From contig NZ_CP016537.2 of assembly GCF_001687585.2 (NCBI RefSeq), positions 1,088,001 to 1,152,000 of the forward strand: 64,000 bases of DNA. The letters run 5' to 3'. Below, piece after piece: positions 35,460 through 44,996 of this stretch. The notes below the pieces were generated by a model that did not search any database, was not told the DNA's origin, and worked only from the letters and a program-made list of their open reading frames with translations. Position 1 is the first letter of the stretch, and each line of letters opens with the position of its first letter. The position numbers were made by a program, and so were the translations under genes. Origin of the DNA: Planococcus halocryophilus (GTDB taxonomy: Bacteria > Bacillota > Bacilli > Bacillales_A > Planococcaceae).

Positions 35460-37844
35460 GTGGCTTACCAAATTAGAAAAGCGGCTGTACTCGGTTCAGG
35501 TGTTATGGGTTCAGGAATTGCAGCGCACCTTGCAAATATAGGAATTCCAGTTGTATTACTTGATATTGTTCCGCGTGAATTGTCGAAAGAAGAACAAGCA
35601 AAAGGATTAACGCTTGAAGACAAAGCGGTACGTAATCGTATGGCAACAGGCTCCATTCAAAAACTACTTAAACAAAAACCAGCTCCATTAACAGCTAAAA
35701 AGAATCTTCAGTTGATCACACCAGGAAATCTAGAAGATGATTTAGAAAAACTAAAAGATGTTGATTGGATTATAGAAGTCATTGTTGAAAATCTTGATGT
35801 AAAGAAATCTTTATACGAAAAAATTGATGGTGTAAGAAAAGAAGGAACGATTATTTCTTCAAATACATCAGGCATTAGCATTAACGCAATGGTCGAAGGA
35901 CGTTCAGAAGACTTTGGGAAACATTTCTTAGGAACGCATTTCTTTAATCCACCACGTTACTTGAAATTGCTCGAAATCATTCCAGCAAAAACGACAGCTC
36001 CAGAAGTATTAGAGTTCATGACAACATTTGGAGAAGATCAATTGGGCAAAGGCGTGGTTATTGCAAAAGACACACCAAACTTTATAGCTAATCGAATTGG
36101 TACTTATGGTTTGCTTGTCACGTTACGTGAGATGATGGCACGTGGCTACTCGATCGGTGAAGTAGACTCTGTAACTGGACCATTAATCGGTCGTCCAAAA
36201 TCAGCTACGTTTAGAACATTAGATGTTGTAGGTCTAGATACGTTCATGCATGTTTCTAAAAATGTATACGATCAAACTTCAGGCGAAGAACAGAAAGTTT
36301 TTGACGCACCAGAATTCATGAAAAAAATGGTGGAAAAAGGCTGGTTAGGAGCGAAATCCGGTCAAGGTTTCTTCTTGAAAAAAGACAAAGAGATTTTAGA
36401 ACTCGATCCTGAAACATTGGAGTATCGTCCAGCCGGAAAATTGAAAACGCCTTCACAAGAAGTGGCAAAACAACAAAAAGGTCTCGCAGCTAAAATGAAA
36501 ACGCTTGTTTACGCAGAAGATCGTACGGGCGAATTACTTTGGAGCATACTTTCTCCAACATTGCGCTATTCGGCTGAATTGAACGAGGAAATTTCAGATG
36601 ACATTGTTGCTATCGATAATGCCATGAAATGGGGCTTTGGCTGGGAACAAGGACCGTTTGAAACATGGGATGCAATTGGCGTAAAAAAATCTGTAGAAAA
36701 AATGACACAAGAAGGCCATACCGTTCCAGCATTTGTACAAGCTCTAATAGATAGTGGGAACGAAAATTTCTATAAAGAACAAGAAGGCGATCTATATTTC
36801 TTTGATGGCACGACTTATAAGCCAGTGCCAGTCAATGAAAAAGTTATCGATTTAAAACGTTATAAGAAAAAGCATGGTGTCATCAAATCTAATTCAGGTG
36901 CCAGCTTAATCGATTTAGGCGACGGAATTGCGTTATTAGAATTCCATTCACGCTCAAATGCAATTGGTTTAGACATTATGCAAATGATCAATTTCGCAGT
37001 TGATGAAGTTGATAAAAATTACAAAGGACTTGTCATCGGCAATCAAGGCAAAAACTTCTGTGTTGGTGCTAACTTGGGCATGATCTTAATGGAAGCGCAA
37101 GATGATAATATTTTTGAACTTGATTTCACGATCAAAACGTTCCAAAACGCCATGATGAAACTCAAATACAGCAACAAACCAGTTGTGGCAGCACCATTTG
37201 GCATGGCTCTTGGTGGCGGAGCAGAAGTAACGTTACCAGTAGCGCATATTCAAGCTTCAATGGAAACGTATATGGGTCTTGTTGAAGTAGGTGTTGGGTT
37301 AATTCCAGGCGGCGGCGGTAACAAAGAGCTTTATATGAAACAGTTGAAAGGTTTGCCAAACGGCGTAACGATTGATTACTTGAATATCGCTACGAAAGTA
37401 TTCGAATCAATCGCGATGGCTAAAGTGTCAACTTCGGCAGAAGAAGCACGTGAAAACAACTTCTTAAACTTTGTAGATGGCATCAGCGTTAATAACGACC
37501 ATCTCATTTACGATGCAAAGCAAGCGGCTCTTTCATTGTATGAAAATGGTTACCAAGCACCATTGCGTGAAAAAGTTCCAGTTCCAGGTGAGCCAGGTTA
37601 TGCAACGCTTCTTTTAGGCGCAGAAGGCATGTTCATTTCTGGTTATATTAGCGAACACGACTTGAAAATTGCTAAAAAACTAGCGTTTGTTCTAGCGGGT
37701 GGCAAAGTTCCGTATGGCACAAAAGTAGATGAGCAATATTTGCTTGATCTTGAACGTCAAGCGTTCTTAAGCCTAGTAGCAGAACCAAAAACCCAGCAAC
37801 GTATGCAACATATGCTGGTTAAAGGAAAGCCATTACGTAATTAA
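35460..37844 (+). CDS. fadN: FadN, 3-hydroxyacyl-CoA dehydrogenase/enoyl-CoA hydratase
   Basis: The multifunctional beta-oxidation protein: hydration of enoyl-CoA and NAD-dependent oxidation of 3-hydroxyacyl-CoA. The 794 residues start at GTG 35460, 7 bases after AAGGAGGGT (an upstream TTG at 35454 is too close to it). The N-terminal NAD domain has AAVLGSGVMGSGIAAHLANIG, followed by ISSNTSGISI and the GTHFFNPP catalytic region. The C-terminal crotonase half starts near residue 480, with NFCVGANLGMI and ALGGGAEVTL. It is the first gene of fadN-fadA-fadE. Confidence 0.95.
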   Translation: MAYQIRKAAVLGSGVMGSGIAAHLANIGIPVVLLDIVPRELSKEEQAKGLTLEDKAVRNRMATGSIQKLLKQKPAPLTAKKNLQLITPGNLEDDLEKLKDVDWIIEVIVENLDVKKSLYEKIDGVRKEGTIISSNTSGISINAMVEGRSEDFGKHFLGTHFFNPPRYLKLLEIIPAKTTAPEVLEFMTTFGEDQLGKGVVIAKDTPNFIANRIGTYGLLVTLREMMARGYSIGEVDSVTGPLIGRPKSATFRTLDVVGLDTFMHVSKNVYDQTSGEEQKVFDAPEFMKKMVEKGWLGAKSGQGFFLKKDKEILELDPETLEYRPAGKLKTPSQEVAKQQKGLAAKMKTLVYAEDRTGELLWSILSPTLRYSAELNEEISDDIVAIDNAMKWGFGWEQGPFETWDAIGVKKSVEKMTQEGHTVPAFVQALIDSGNENFYKEQEGDLYFFDGTTYKPVPVNEKVIDLKRYKKKHGVIKSNSGASLIDLGDGIALLEFHSRSNAIGLDIMQMINFAVDEVDKNYKGLVIGNQGKNFCVGANLGMILMEAQDDNIFELDFTIKTFQNAMMKLKYSNKPVVAAPFGMALGGGAEVTLPVAHIQASMETYMGLVEVGVGLIPGGGGNKELYMKQLKGLPNGVTIDYLNIATKVFESIAMAKVSTSAEEARENNFLNFVDGISVNNDHLIYDAKQAALSLYENGYQAPLREKVPVPGEPGYATLLLGAEGMFISGYISEHDLKIAKKLAFVLAGGKVPYGTKVDEQYLLDLERQAFLSLVAEPKTQQRMQHMLVKGKPLRN

Positions 37845-37875
37845 TTAACCGTTGATATAAAAGGAGGAAACACAT

Positions 37876-39050
37876 ATGCGTGAAGCAGTAATAGTGGCCA
37901 GTGCTCGAACACCGGTCGGAAAAGCGACAAAAGGTTCGTTAGCAACTGTGCGACCGGATGATTTCGGTGCGTTAGTTGTTCGAGAAGCGCTACAACGAGC
38001 AGGTGGCTACGACGGACCCATCGATGATTTAATCATGGGTTGTGCAATGCCAGAAGCAGAACAGGGCATGAACATTGCTCGCAATATCGGAGCACTTGCA
38101 GGATTGCCGGACACAGTTCCCGCTGTCACTGTAAACCGTTTCTGTTCTTCGGGTCTTCAAACAATCGCCTATGCGGCAGAACGGATTATGGTCGGGTCGG
38201 CCGAAGCGATTATCGCAGGCGGCGTAGAATCAATGAGTATGGTGCCAATGATGGGTAATGTTATTCGTCCAAATTCTAAATTAGCTGAAACAGCTCCTCA
38301 ATATTATATGAGCATGGGTCACACAGCAGAACAAGTTGCGACAAAATACGGCGTGAGCCGTGATGACCAAGATGCATTTGCAGTTCGCTCTCATGAAAAA
38401 GCGGCAGCAGCCATCGCAGCTGGACACTTTGATGATGAAATCGTACCAGTTGAAGTAACAAAGCGTTACGTCGACGAAAACAATAAATACCAAGAAAAAA
38501 ATCTATGTTCTCAATGGACGAAGGCGTTCGTCACGGAACGAATTCAGACGGACTCGGTAAGCTGCGTCCAGCTTTCTCAGCACGCGGATCGGTTACGGCT
38601 GGGAACTCATCTCAAACTTCAGATGGAGCTGGTGCATTGCTGGTTATGGACCGTGAAAAAGCAGAAGCACTTGGACTCAAACCAATCGCTAAGTTCCGTT
38701 CATTCGCAACAGGCGGCGTACCACCAGAAATTATGGGGATTGGACCTATTGTCGCAATCCCAAAAGCATTAAAATTAGCTGGACTAACGATTGACGACAT
38801 CGATGTATGGGAACTAAACGAAGCATTCGCATCGCAGTCACTTGGCGTTATTCGTGAACTTGGTCTGGATATCGACAAAGTAAACTTTAACGGTGGTGCA
38901 ATCGCACTTGGCCATCCACTAGGCGCAACAGGCTCGATCTTAACAATTCGCATGATGAGCGAATTAAAACGCCAAGGCAAACAATTTGGTGTCGTAACAA
39001 TGTGTATCGGCGGAGGAATGGGCGCAGCAGGCGTCTTTGAAATGTTGTAG
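37876..39050 (+). pseudogene. fadA: FadA, acetyl-CoA acyltransferase, frameshifted
   Basis: Thiolase that cleaves 3-ketoacyl-CoA in beta-oxidation. The first 205 codons (37876-38490) include the nucleophile Cys in NRFCSSGLQT; the rest (38490-39050, other frame) has ELNEAFASQ, His in [15 protein letters not shown], and the second Cys in [11 protein letters not shown]. The frame changes at a run of seven A (38485-38491): one more A would join the halves into a normal 391-residue thiolase. This is either a real loss, slippage or a sequencing error; all catalytic residues are otherwise intact. AAGGAGGAAAC precedes the ATG. Confidence 0.9.
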
Positions 39051-39057
39051 AGAATAG

Positions 39058-39175
39058 GCGTAGGGTAATAGTCGCTTCGGCCGCTTTGGGCATGGCTCCC
39101 GCCATGAGGCCGAGAAAAGCACTCGTCTCATAGCTTCGCCTAGCCCGTGGACGCGCCTAAGCTATTAGCTGTCTG
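39058..39175. repeat. Palindromic GC-rich repeat-like sequence after fadA
   Basis: GC-rich DNA with short inverted repeats (CATGGC-TCC-CGCCATG near 39091-39105; GGCGTAGGG... matched by ...GCGCCTAAGC) within an operon of moderate GC. It resembles intergenic palindromic repeats of Planococcaceae and Bacillaceae. No coding potential. Confidence 0.55.
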
Positions 39176-39235
39176 TCGAAAAGATATTAAAACTCGATAC
39201 CTATCAAAAGAAGAGAAAGTTCGCCATTAAAATTT

Positions 39236-39362
39236 AAAAGAATGAGTGGAAGGCGGCGACTCCTTGGGGATCAGGCCGAGGTGAAGACCCTGGACTGAGC
39301 AAAGCGAGGGAAGCGGCTTCAGCCGGCCCCCCAGGAAAGCGTCCGCCTGAAGCGAGTTTTTC
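39236..39362. repeat. Bacillaceae-type intergenic repeat before fadE
   Basis: Starts GAATGAGTGGAAGGCGGCGACTC and ends AAAGCGTCCGCCTGAAGCGAG. The inner segments GGTGAAGACCCTGGACTGAGC and GAAGCGGCTTCAGCCGGCCCC match the widespread intergenic element seen in Bacillaceae and Planococcaceae genomes. The ends are inverted (GGCGG...CCGCC), so it folds into a long hairpin. It interrupts the otherwise tight fadA-fadE junction. Family assignment is from memory of the motif. Confidence 0.7.
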
Positions 39363-39412
39363 GACCTATAACACAAATCATATAAGCAAGTAAAAACTAG
39401 GAGGAATTCAAC

Positions 39413-41194
39413 ATGGAACAAGAAAAAACATTGATCAAAGGCGGAAGCTTTTTAATCGAAGATGCAGATTTATCACGTGTGTTCACACCGGAAGATTTTA
39501 CAGAAGAGCAAAAAATGATCGCGAAATCGACAGAGGATTACGTCAACACTGAAGTAATGCCAGTCGTAGAAAAGTTAGAAAATCATGAGTTTGAGCATTC
39601 GGTTCGTTTGTTGAAAACCGCTGGTGAGCTTGGACTACTTGGCGCAGATGTTCCTGAGCAGTACGGCGGTCTTGGATTAGACAAAATTGCTTCGGCTTTA
39701 ATTGCTGAAAAAATGTCTAAAGCGGGTGGATTCTCAATTACTCACGGAGCACATGTTGGAATTGGATCATTGCCAATCGTTTTATTTGGTAACGAAGAAC
39801 AAAAGCAAAGCTATTTGCCGCGTTTAGCAACTGGTGAAATGATTGCAGCTTACGCATTAACTGAGCCGAGTTCAGGGTCTGACGCATTAGGCGCTAAAAC
39901 AGTCGCGAAGTTAAATGAAGCAGGTACGCATTACGTATTAAACGGTGAAAAACAATGGATCACCAATGCTGGATTTGCGGATGTTTTCGTGGTATATGCA
40001 AAAATTGATGGAGACAAATTCTCTGCCTTTATCGTTGAACGTGAATTCCCGGGCGTGTCTGTTGGGCCAGAAGAAAAGAAAATGGGCATTAAATCGTCTT
40101 CAACACGTACGTTAATTCTTGAAGATGCGGAAGTTCCTGTTGAAAACCTACTAGGCGAAGCAGGACGTGGACATATAATCGCGTTCAATATTTTGAATAT
40201 CGGTCGTTATAAATTAGGGGTAGGCACAATTGGTGCTTCTAAACGTGCGATGGAATTGACGATTCCTTATACAAACCAGCGTCAACAGTTTAAAACACCT
40301 ATTTCATCGTTTAATTTAACACGCGAAAAATTAGCGACAATGGCATCTAAATTATATGCTGTTGAAAGTTCTGTTTATCGTACAGTTGGATTGTTTGAAG
40401 ATCGCATGAGCGGATTTACGGATGAACAGCAAGCAGATGGCAAACTAGTAGCCGATTCTATCGCAGAATTTGCAGTAGAATGTTCGTTAAACAAATTCTT
40501 CGGTACGGAAACATTGGACTATATCGTAGACGAAGGCGTTCAATTGCATGGTGGTTATGGCTTTATGCAAGAATACGAAATTGAGCGCATTTACCGCGAT
40601 TCTCGAATTAACCGTATTTTTGAAGGAACAAATGAAATTAACCGCTTGCTCGTACCAGGTACATTATTACGTAAAGCTATGAAAGGCGAATTGCCGTTAT
40701 TGCAACATGCTCAAAAATTGCAAGAAGAGCTATTAATGATGATGCCAGAAGAAGTAGGGACAGATGCGTTAGACCAAGAAAAATACTTGGTGAAAAATGC
40801 CAAGAAAATTGCTTTATTAGCTGCAGGATTAGCTGCACAAACGTATGGCTCTAAACTAGAAGCTGAGCAAGAAGTGCTTGTCAACATTGCAGATATCGTA
40901 AGTAATGTCTTTGCTATGGAGTCAGTTGTGCTTCGTACGGAGAAAGCAATTGCCGCTTCAGGTGAAGAAAAAGCGAAGCAAAAACTTCTTTATACACAAA
41001 TTTATTGCCAAGAAGCATTTGATCAAATTGAACGAGATGCAAAAGAAACATTAATCGCTGCAATCGAAGGCGATAACCAACGTATGATGTTATCGGCTTT
41101 ACGCAAATTAACGCGCTCAACTCCTTATAACGTTATTGCGAAAAAACGTGAAGCTGCTGTTAAGTTGATCGACGTTGAAAAATACGTCGTGTAA
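39413..41194 (+). CDS. fadE: FadE, acyl-CoA dehydrogenase
   Basis: FAD-dependent first step of fatty-acid beta-oxidation. The 593 residues match the long Bacillus FadE type. Motifs: YALTEPSSGSDALGAKT and KQWITNAGFADVFVVYAK (FAD and substrate loops), and YRDSRINRIFEGTNEINR, which carries the family Glu catalytic position. A C-terminal extension (about 440-593) of helical repeats is typical of this subfamily. AGGAGG precedes the ATG. It is the third gene of the fad operon, separated from fadA by repeat DNA. Confidence 0.95.
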   Translation: MEQEKTLIKGGSFLIEDADLSRVFTPEDFTEEQKMIAKSTEDYVNTEVMPVVEKLENHEFEHSVRLLKTAGELGLLGADVPEQYGGLGLDKIASALIAEKMSKAGGFSITHGAHVGIGSLPIVLFGNEEQKQSYLPRLATGEMIAAYALTEPSSGSDALGAKTVAKLNEAGTHYVLNGEKQWITNAGFADVFVVYAKIDGDKFSAFIVEREFPGVSVGPEEKKMGIKSSSTRTLILEDAEVPVENLLGEAGRGHIIAFNILNIGRYKLGVGTIGASKRAMELTIPYTNQRQQFKTPISSFNLTREKLATMASKLYAVESSVYRTVGLFEDRMSGFTDEQQADGKLVADSIAEFAVECSLNKFFGTETLDYIVDEGVQLHGGYGFMQEYEIERIYRDSRINRIFEGTNEINRLLVPGTLLRKAMKGELPLLQHAQKLQEELLMMMPEEVGTDALDQEKYLVKNAKKIALLAAGLAAQTYGSKLEAEQEVLVNIADIVSNVFAMESVVLRTEKAIAASGEEKAKQKLLYTQIYCQEAFDQIERDAKETLIAAIEGDNQRMMLSALRKLTRSTPYNVIAKKREAAVKLIDVEKYVV

Positions 41195-41209
41195 GACAAT
41201 CTAGGATAT

Positions 41210-41243
41210 GGCAATCCCGCTTATAGTGGGGTTGCCTATTTTT
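41210..41243 (+). terminator. Terminator of the fad operon
   Basis: GGCAATCCCGC and GTGGGGTTGCC arms pair with G-U bases and are followed by TATTTTTA. Confidence 0.8.
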
Positions 41244-41299
41244 ATTCATCGACCAATGTCTTTCTTTTTGGTAAGCTAAGAAAAAAGGGAGGTTCTAAC

Positions 41300-41653
41300 T
41301 TGATTACTTATTACGCATATCCTAAATGTATGACTTGCCGTAAAGCGAAAAGCTGGCTAGAGAAAAATGGTGTAGAGTACAATGAAATACATATATCAGA
41401 AAATCCACCAACGAAAGAACAACTTTCGGAAATTCATAAAGCTAGCGGCTTGGATTTAAAGAAATTTTTCAATACGAGTGGCTTGGTTTATCGATCGCTT
41501 AGTTTAAAAGATAAATTGTCTACTATGAGCGAAGATCAGCAGTTAGAGCTACTTGCTTCTAATGGGATGTTGATTAAACGTCCATTAGCATGGAATGGCG
41601 AAAAAGCGTTACTGGGCTTTAAAGAAACAGAATATCAAGATACGTGGCTTTAA
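41300..41653 (+). CDS. ArsC/Spx-family protein, YusI type
   Basis: A 117-residue thioredoxin-fold protein of the arsenate reductase/Spx family. The CMTCRKAKSWL motif carries Cys10 and Cys13, and the RPLAWNGEKALLGFKETEY C-terminus is typical of YusI/YffB proteins. It lacks the arsenate reductase RPI motif, so it is probably not a detoxifying reductase. The order fadNAE-yusI-gcvH-yusF-yusE-met is that of B. subtilis. GGGAGG precedes the TTG/ATT region; the start at 41300 is TTG. Confidence 0.85.
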   Translation: MITYYAYPKCMTCRKAKSWLEKNGVEYNEIHISENPPTKEQLSEIHKASGLDLKKFFNTSGLVYRSLSLKDKLSTMSEDQQLELLASNGMLIKRPLAWNGEKALLGFKETEYQDTWL

Positions 41654-41733
41654 GCGCATAGTGGCGCCTTGTATTTCACCGCTGTTTATGTCAAACTAAA
41701 TTTGAATGAACTACATAATTTGGAGGGGTCAAG

Positions 41734-42114
41734 ATGAGCACACCAGCAGAACTTCGTTATTCAAAAGAACATGAATGGGTTAAAATCGAAGATGGCAATG
41801 CACGTATCGGCATTACTCATTTCGCACAAGCTGAATTGGGAGACATCGTTTTCGTTGAACTTCCGCAAGTTGGAGACGAGCTGAAAAAAGATCAACCTTT
41901 CGGTAGCGTTGAATCTGTTAAAACGGTTTCGGAATTGTATGCACCAATTAGCGGTAAAGTGATTGAAGTTAACTCTGAGCTTGAAGATAGCCCAGAATTT
42001 GTTAACGAATCGCCTTACGAACAGGCTTGGATGGTCGTTATCGAAGCCCCTTCTGAAGAAGAAGTCAATGAATTGATGACTGCAGATCAATACAAAGAAA
42101 TGACAAACGAGTAA
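41734..42114 (+). CDS. gcvH: Glycine cleavage system H protein
   Basis: Lipoyl carrier of the glycine cleavage complex, also a lipoate relay in Bacilli. The 126 residues are standard; the lipoylated Lys63 is in [16 protein letters not shown], and the N-terminal [24 protein letters not shown] is typical. GGAGGGG precedes the ATG. It is followed by a terminator. The companion lipA is at 61.6 kb. Confidence 0.96.
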   Translation: MSTPAELRYSKEHEWVKIEDGNARIGITHFAQAELGDIVFVELPQVGDELKKDQPFGSVESVKTVSELYAPISGKVIEVNSELEDSPEFVNESPYEQAWMVVIEAPSEEEVNELMTADQYKEMTNE

Positions 42115-42120
42115 TTTCCG

Positions 42121-42150
42121 AAAAGCGCCAGCATCTTGGCGCTTTTTTTA
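42121..42150 (+). terminator. Terminator of gcvH
   Basis: AAAAGCGCCA and TGGCGCTTTT arms surround GCATCT and are followed by TTTT. Confidence 0.88.
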
Positions 42151-42334
42151 TTGGGTTTCGGAATTGGATTTCCTCTGAGCTTGAAAATGGACTAAGACCT
42201 CTATCATTGGTATTTTAAAAGTAAGCAAATTGACGAAGAGTTTTGTTTTCTATGTCAATTAGTTTTTGGAGCATTAATATGTGATGACTAGAAAGTAGCA
42301 CTTATCATATTATTGATTCGATGGGGTGAGGGTT

Positions 42335-42670
42335 ATGAAGGTGATTGTTGTAGAGGGGATTAGCGATAAGTTAAGAATCGCACCACTCATTGCAGAACCC
42401 GTGACGATTCTTTGTACAAATGGTACAGTTAGTGCAACAAGACTTGAAGAGCTGTTGCTACCATATGAAGGTCAGGATATCATCATCTTGGTGGATGCAG
42501 ACTCCTCTGGAGAAAAGCTGCGGAAGCTAGTAAAGCGTGAGTTTCCTGAAGCTAGTCATTTTTATATCGACCGGTGCTATAAAGAAGTCGCCGCAACGCC
42601 GCTTAGTATATTGAAGGATGTACTCATCACAGCGAATATTCAAGTTAAAAAGCTATTAATAGAGGGATGA
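42335..42670 (+). CDS. Toprim-domain protein, YusF type
   Basis: A 111-residue single Toprim domain: VVEGISDKLRIAP has the conserved Glu, and IIILVDADSSGEKLRKLVK has the DxD metal motif. Proteins of this class resemble ribonuclease M5, but the exact activity of YusF is not known. ATG 42335 is used because GGGTGAGG ends 8 bases earlier; an in-frame GTG at 42326 lies in that ribosome site. It overlaps the next ORF at ATGA, but the downstream start is more likely at 42676. Confidence 0.8.
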   Translation: MKVIVVEGISDKLRIAPLIAEPVTILCTNGTVSATRLEELLLPYEGQDIIILVDADSSGEKLRKLVKREFPEASHFYIDRCYKEVAATPLSILKDVLITANIQVKKLLIEG

Positions 42671-42675
42671 AGAAT

Positions 42676-43002
42676 ATGAAAGAATGGACACATAAAGAAT
42701 GGTCAAAAGAAAAAAATACGCAAGACGTAACCGCCTATTATTTATATACACCGATGTGTGGAACGTGCCAAGTAGCTTCTAAAATGTTATCGGTCATCAC
42801 GGAATTGTTACCAGACTTACCAATGGGCAAAGCCAACTTGAATTATGTTCAAGAAATTGCTGATCTTTATGAAGTGGAAAGCGTACCTTGCCTATTAATT
42901 ACAGAAGGTGGCAAACTAAAAGAAAAAGTTTATGCTTTTCATTCGGTGCCTTATTTATATAATAAGTTAAAAGCTGTTGACGAATACAGTCGGTCGTGGT
43001 AA
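42676..43002 (+). CDS. Thioredoxin-like protein, YusE type
   Basis: A 108-residue thioredoxin fold with active site CGTC in LYTPMCGTCQVASK and the cis-Pro loop SVPCLLITE. No signal peptide, so it is cytoplasmic. ATG 42676 is chosen since AGAGGG (42661-42666) directly abuts the alternative ATG at 42667 but is 9 bases from this one. It follows yusF in a two-gene unit. Confidence 0.85.
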   Translation: MKEWTHKEWSKEKNTQDVTAYYLYTPMCGTCQVASKMLSVITELLPDLPMGKANLNYVQEIADLYEVESVPCLLITEGGKLKEKVYAFHSVPYLYNKLKAVDEYSRSW

Positions 43003-43069
43003 ATTAGTTTTCTGATAAGAAAGCGAGAGTGCTTATTACAGGTTACTTGTTAAATAATTTCATATTGAA

Positions 43070-43174
43070 CTCTTATTAAGAGCGGTGGAGGGAAGTGCCC
43101 TATGAAGCCCGGCAACCGTCATGAAAATGAAATGGTGCCAAGTCACTCAGAGCTAAAGCTTTGACAGATGAGAG
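43070..43174 (+). promoter_or_regulatory. SAM-I riboswitch (S-box) aptamer
   Basis: Matches the S-box: paired ends CTCTTAT...ATGAGAG, the GCGGTGGAGGGA core, GAAGCCCGGCAACC, and GGTGCCAAGTC. It controls the metNIQ operon by SAM. Confidence 0.97.
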
Positions 43175-43199
43175 ATTGGTTTCCGTATAATATACGTTT

Positions 43200-43235
43200 G
43201 CCCTTCTGCTCATTTATGCGCAGAAGGGCTTTTTA
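43200..43235 (+). terminator. Riboswitch-controlled terminator of metNIQ
   Basis: GCCCTTCTGC (43200-43209) and GCAGAAGGGC (43220-43229) form a 10-bp stem followed by TTTTTATTTT. It should form when SAM is bound, stopping transcription. Confidence 0.93.
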
Positions 43236-43261
43236 TTTTAGGATTTAGGGGTGTTAGAAGA

Positions 43262-44287
43262 ATGATTGAGTTAAAGAAGGTAACAAAGAAATTCGATACG
43301 GGCAAAGCGATTCTTACAGCCGTTGACGAAGTCGATTTCTCCATTTCCGATGGAGAAATTTTTGGGATCATCGGATATAGCGGAGCAGGAAAAAGTACGT
43401 TAATCCGTTTATTGAATGGTTTGGAAAAACCGACATCAGGAACTGTAGAAATAAACGGTCAAATGATCACAGCAATTAAAGGCGGAGAATTACGCAAAGC
43501 CCGCCAAAAAGTCAGCATGATTTTCCAACATTTCAACTTGCTTTGGTCTCGTACTGTAAAAGAAAATATTGAATTTCCACTAGAGATTGCGGGAGTGGCC
43601 AAATCACAACGAGGAAAGCGAGTACAAGAACTTATCGAGCTTGTTGGATTAGCTGGTCGAGAAAACGCATATCCTTCCGAACTGTCTGGCGGACAAAAGC
43701 AACGTGTTGGTATTGCTCGTGCGTTAGCAAATGACCCAGAAGTGTTGTTGTGTGATGAAGCAACCTCGGCACTTGATCCAGAAACGACAGATGCTATTTT
43801 AGACTTACTCGTGGACATCAACAAACGTCTAGGATTAACCATTGTGTTAATCACCCATGAAATGCATGTTATTCGGAAAATATGTCATCGGGTAGCTGTG
43901 ATGGAAGGCGGCCGAGTGGTTGAACTTGGAGATGTATTAAATGTTTTCCAATCACCACAAGCAGAAATCACGAAGCGCTTTGTTGCACAAGTAGCCGATA
44001 GCGGAGATTCACAAGAAACCATTAAAAACTTGCGGGAATTATACCCAACAGGTGAATTAGTGAAATTGGTCTTTGTTGGTGAACAAACTGAAAAGCCTCT
44101 ATTAACAAAATTGATTCGCAGCCATTCGGTTGACGTCAATATTGTTCAAGGGAACATTTCACATACACAGCGAGGAGCGTACGGAACATTGATTTTGCAG
44201 TTAAAAGGTTCTTCAGCAGAAATTGAAGAAGCGTTGGCATTTCTTCGTGCAGAAGATATTCAAGCGGAGGTGATGCAAAATGATTGA
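43262..44287 (+). CDS. metN: MetN, methionine ABC transporter ATPase
   Basis: ATPase of the D- and L-methionine importer. The 341 residues include Walker A GYSGAGKSTLIR, signature LSGGQKQRVGIARAL, Walker B VLLCDEATSALDPETT, and the H-loop LITHEMHV. The C-terminal NIL domain (about 260-335), which binds methionine and regulates transport, follows. The ATG at 43262 is served by AGGGGTG. It overlaps metI by 8 bases and is controlled by the SAM-I riboswitch. Confidence 0.96.
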   Translation: MIELKKVTKKFDTGKAILTAVDEVDFSISDGEIFGIIGYSGAGKSTLIRLLNGLEKPTSGTVEINGQMITAIKGGELRKARQKVSMIFQHFNLLWSRTVKENIEFPLEIAGVAKSQRGKRVQELIELVGLAGRENAYPSELSGGQKQRVGIARALANDPEVLLCDEATSALDPETTDAILDLLVDINKRLGLTIVLITHEMHVIRKICHRVAVMEGGRVVELGDVLNVFQSPQAEITKRFVAQVADSGDSQETIKNLRELYPTGELVKLVFVGEQTEKPLLTKLIRSHSVDVNIVQGNISHTQRGAYGTLILQLKGSSAEIEEALAFLRAEDIQAEVMQND

Positions 44288-44948
44288 GTCTTTATTTCCA
44301 AACGTTGACTGGGAAAGCATGTGGGAAGCGACACTTGAAACGCTTTACATGACGACGATATCGACTTTATTTACATTTATTATTGGGTTAGCACTTGGGA
44401 TTCTCTTATTTTTGACAGCGCCTAAGCAATTATGGGCAAACAAAGTGGTCAATTGGTTAACTGGTGCATTCGTCAACATATTCCGCTCCATTCCATTTAT
44501 CATTTTAATCATTCTATTAATCCCATTAACATTATTACTTATGGGAACAATTCGTGGACCTAATGCAGCTTTACCGGCATTGATAATTGGTTCAGCTCCA
44601 TTTTATGCGCGAATGGTCTTGATCGCGTTAAAAGAAATCGATAAAGGCGTCATTGAAGCAGCTCGGTCAATGGGCGCGACAACTGGCACAATTATTTGGA
44701 AAGTATTATTACCAGAATCGAAACCCGCGTTAATCTCTGGTATTACAGTTACGGCTATCGCATTAGTTGGCTATACAGCCATGGCAGGAATTATCGGCGC
44801 AGGTGGTCTTGGTACACTGGCTTTCCTAGATGGCTTCCAACGAAGTCGTGAAGACGTCACATTGATGGCAACAATCTTAATTTTAATTATTGTCTTTATC
44901 ATTCAATATATTGGTGATTTAGTCACAATTAAAGCTGACAAACGGTAA
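44280..44948 (+). CDS. metP: MetI, methionine ABC transporter permease
   Basis: Inner permease of the MetNIQ importer. The 222 residues form five membrane helices; the EAA loop VIEAARSMGATTGTIIWKVLLPES (about 125-145) contacts MetN. AAGCGGAGGTG precedes the ATG inside the end of metN. It is the middle gene of metN-metI-metQ (called metP in Bacillus). Confidence 0.95.
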   Translation: MIESLFPNVDWESMWEATLETLYMTTISTLFTFIIGLALGILLFLTAPKQLWANKVVNWLTGAFVNIFRSIPFIILIILLIPLTLLLMGTIRGPNAALPALIIGSAPFYARMVLIALKEIDKGVIEAARSMGATTGTIIWKVLLPESKPALISGITVTAIALVGYTAMAGIIGAGGLGTLAFLDGFQRSREDVTLMATILILIIVFIIQYIGDLVTIKADKR

Positions 44949-44996
44949 AAACGGATTTTCCGTTCTATAAATAACACACTAAAGGGAGAGATTAAG

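Noticed and set aside
38505..39050. Separate short thiolase gene
   Set aside because: It is the C-terminal half of fadA in a shifted frame and lacks the nucleophile Cys domain.
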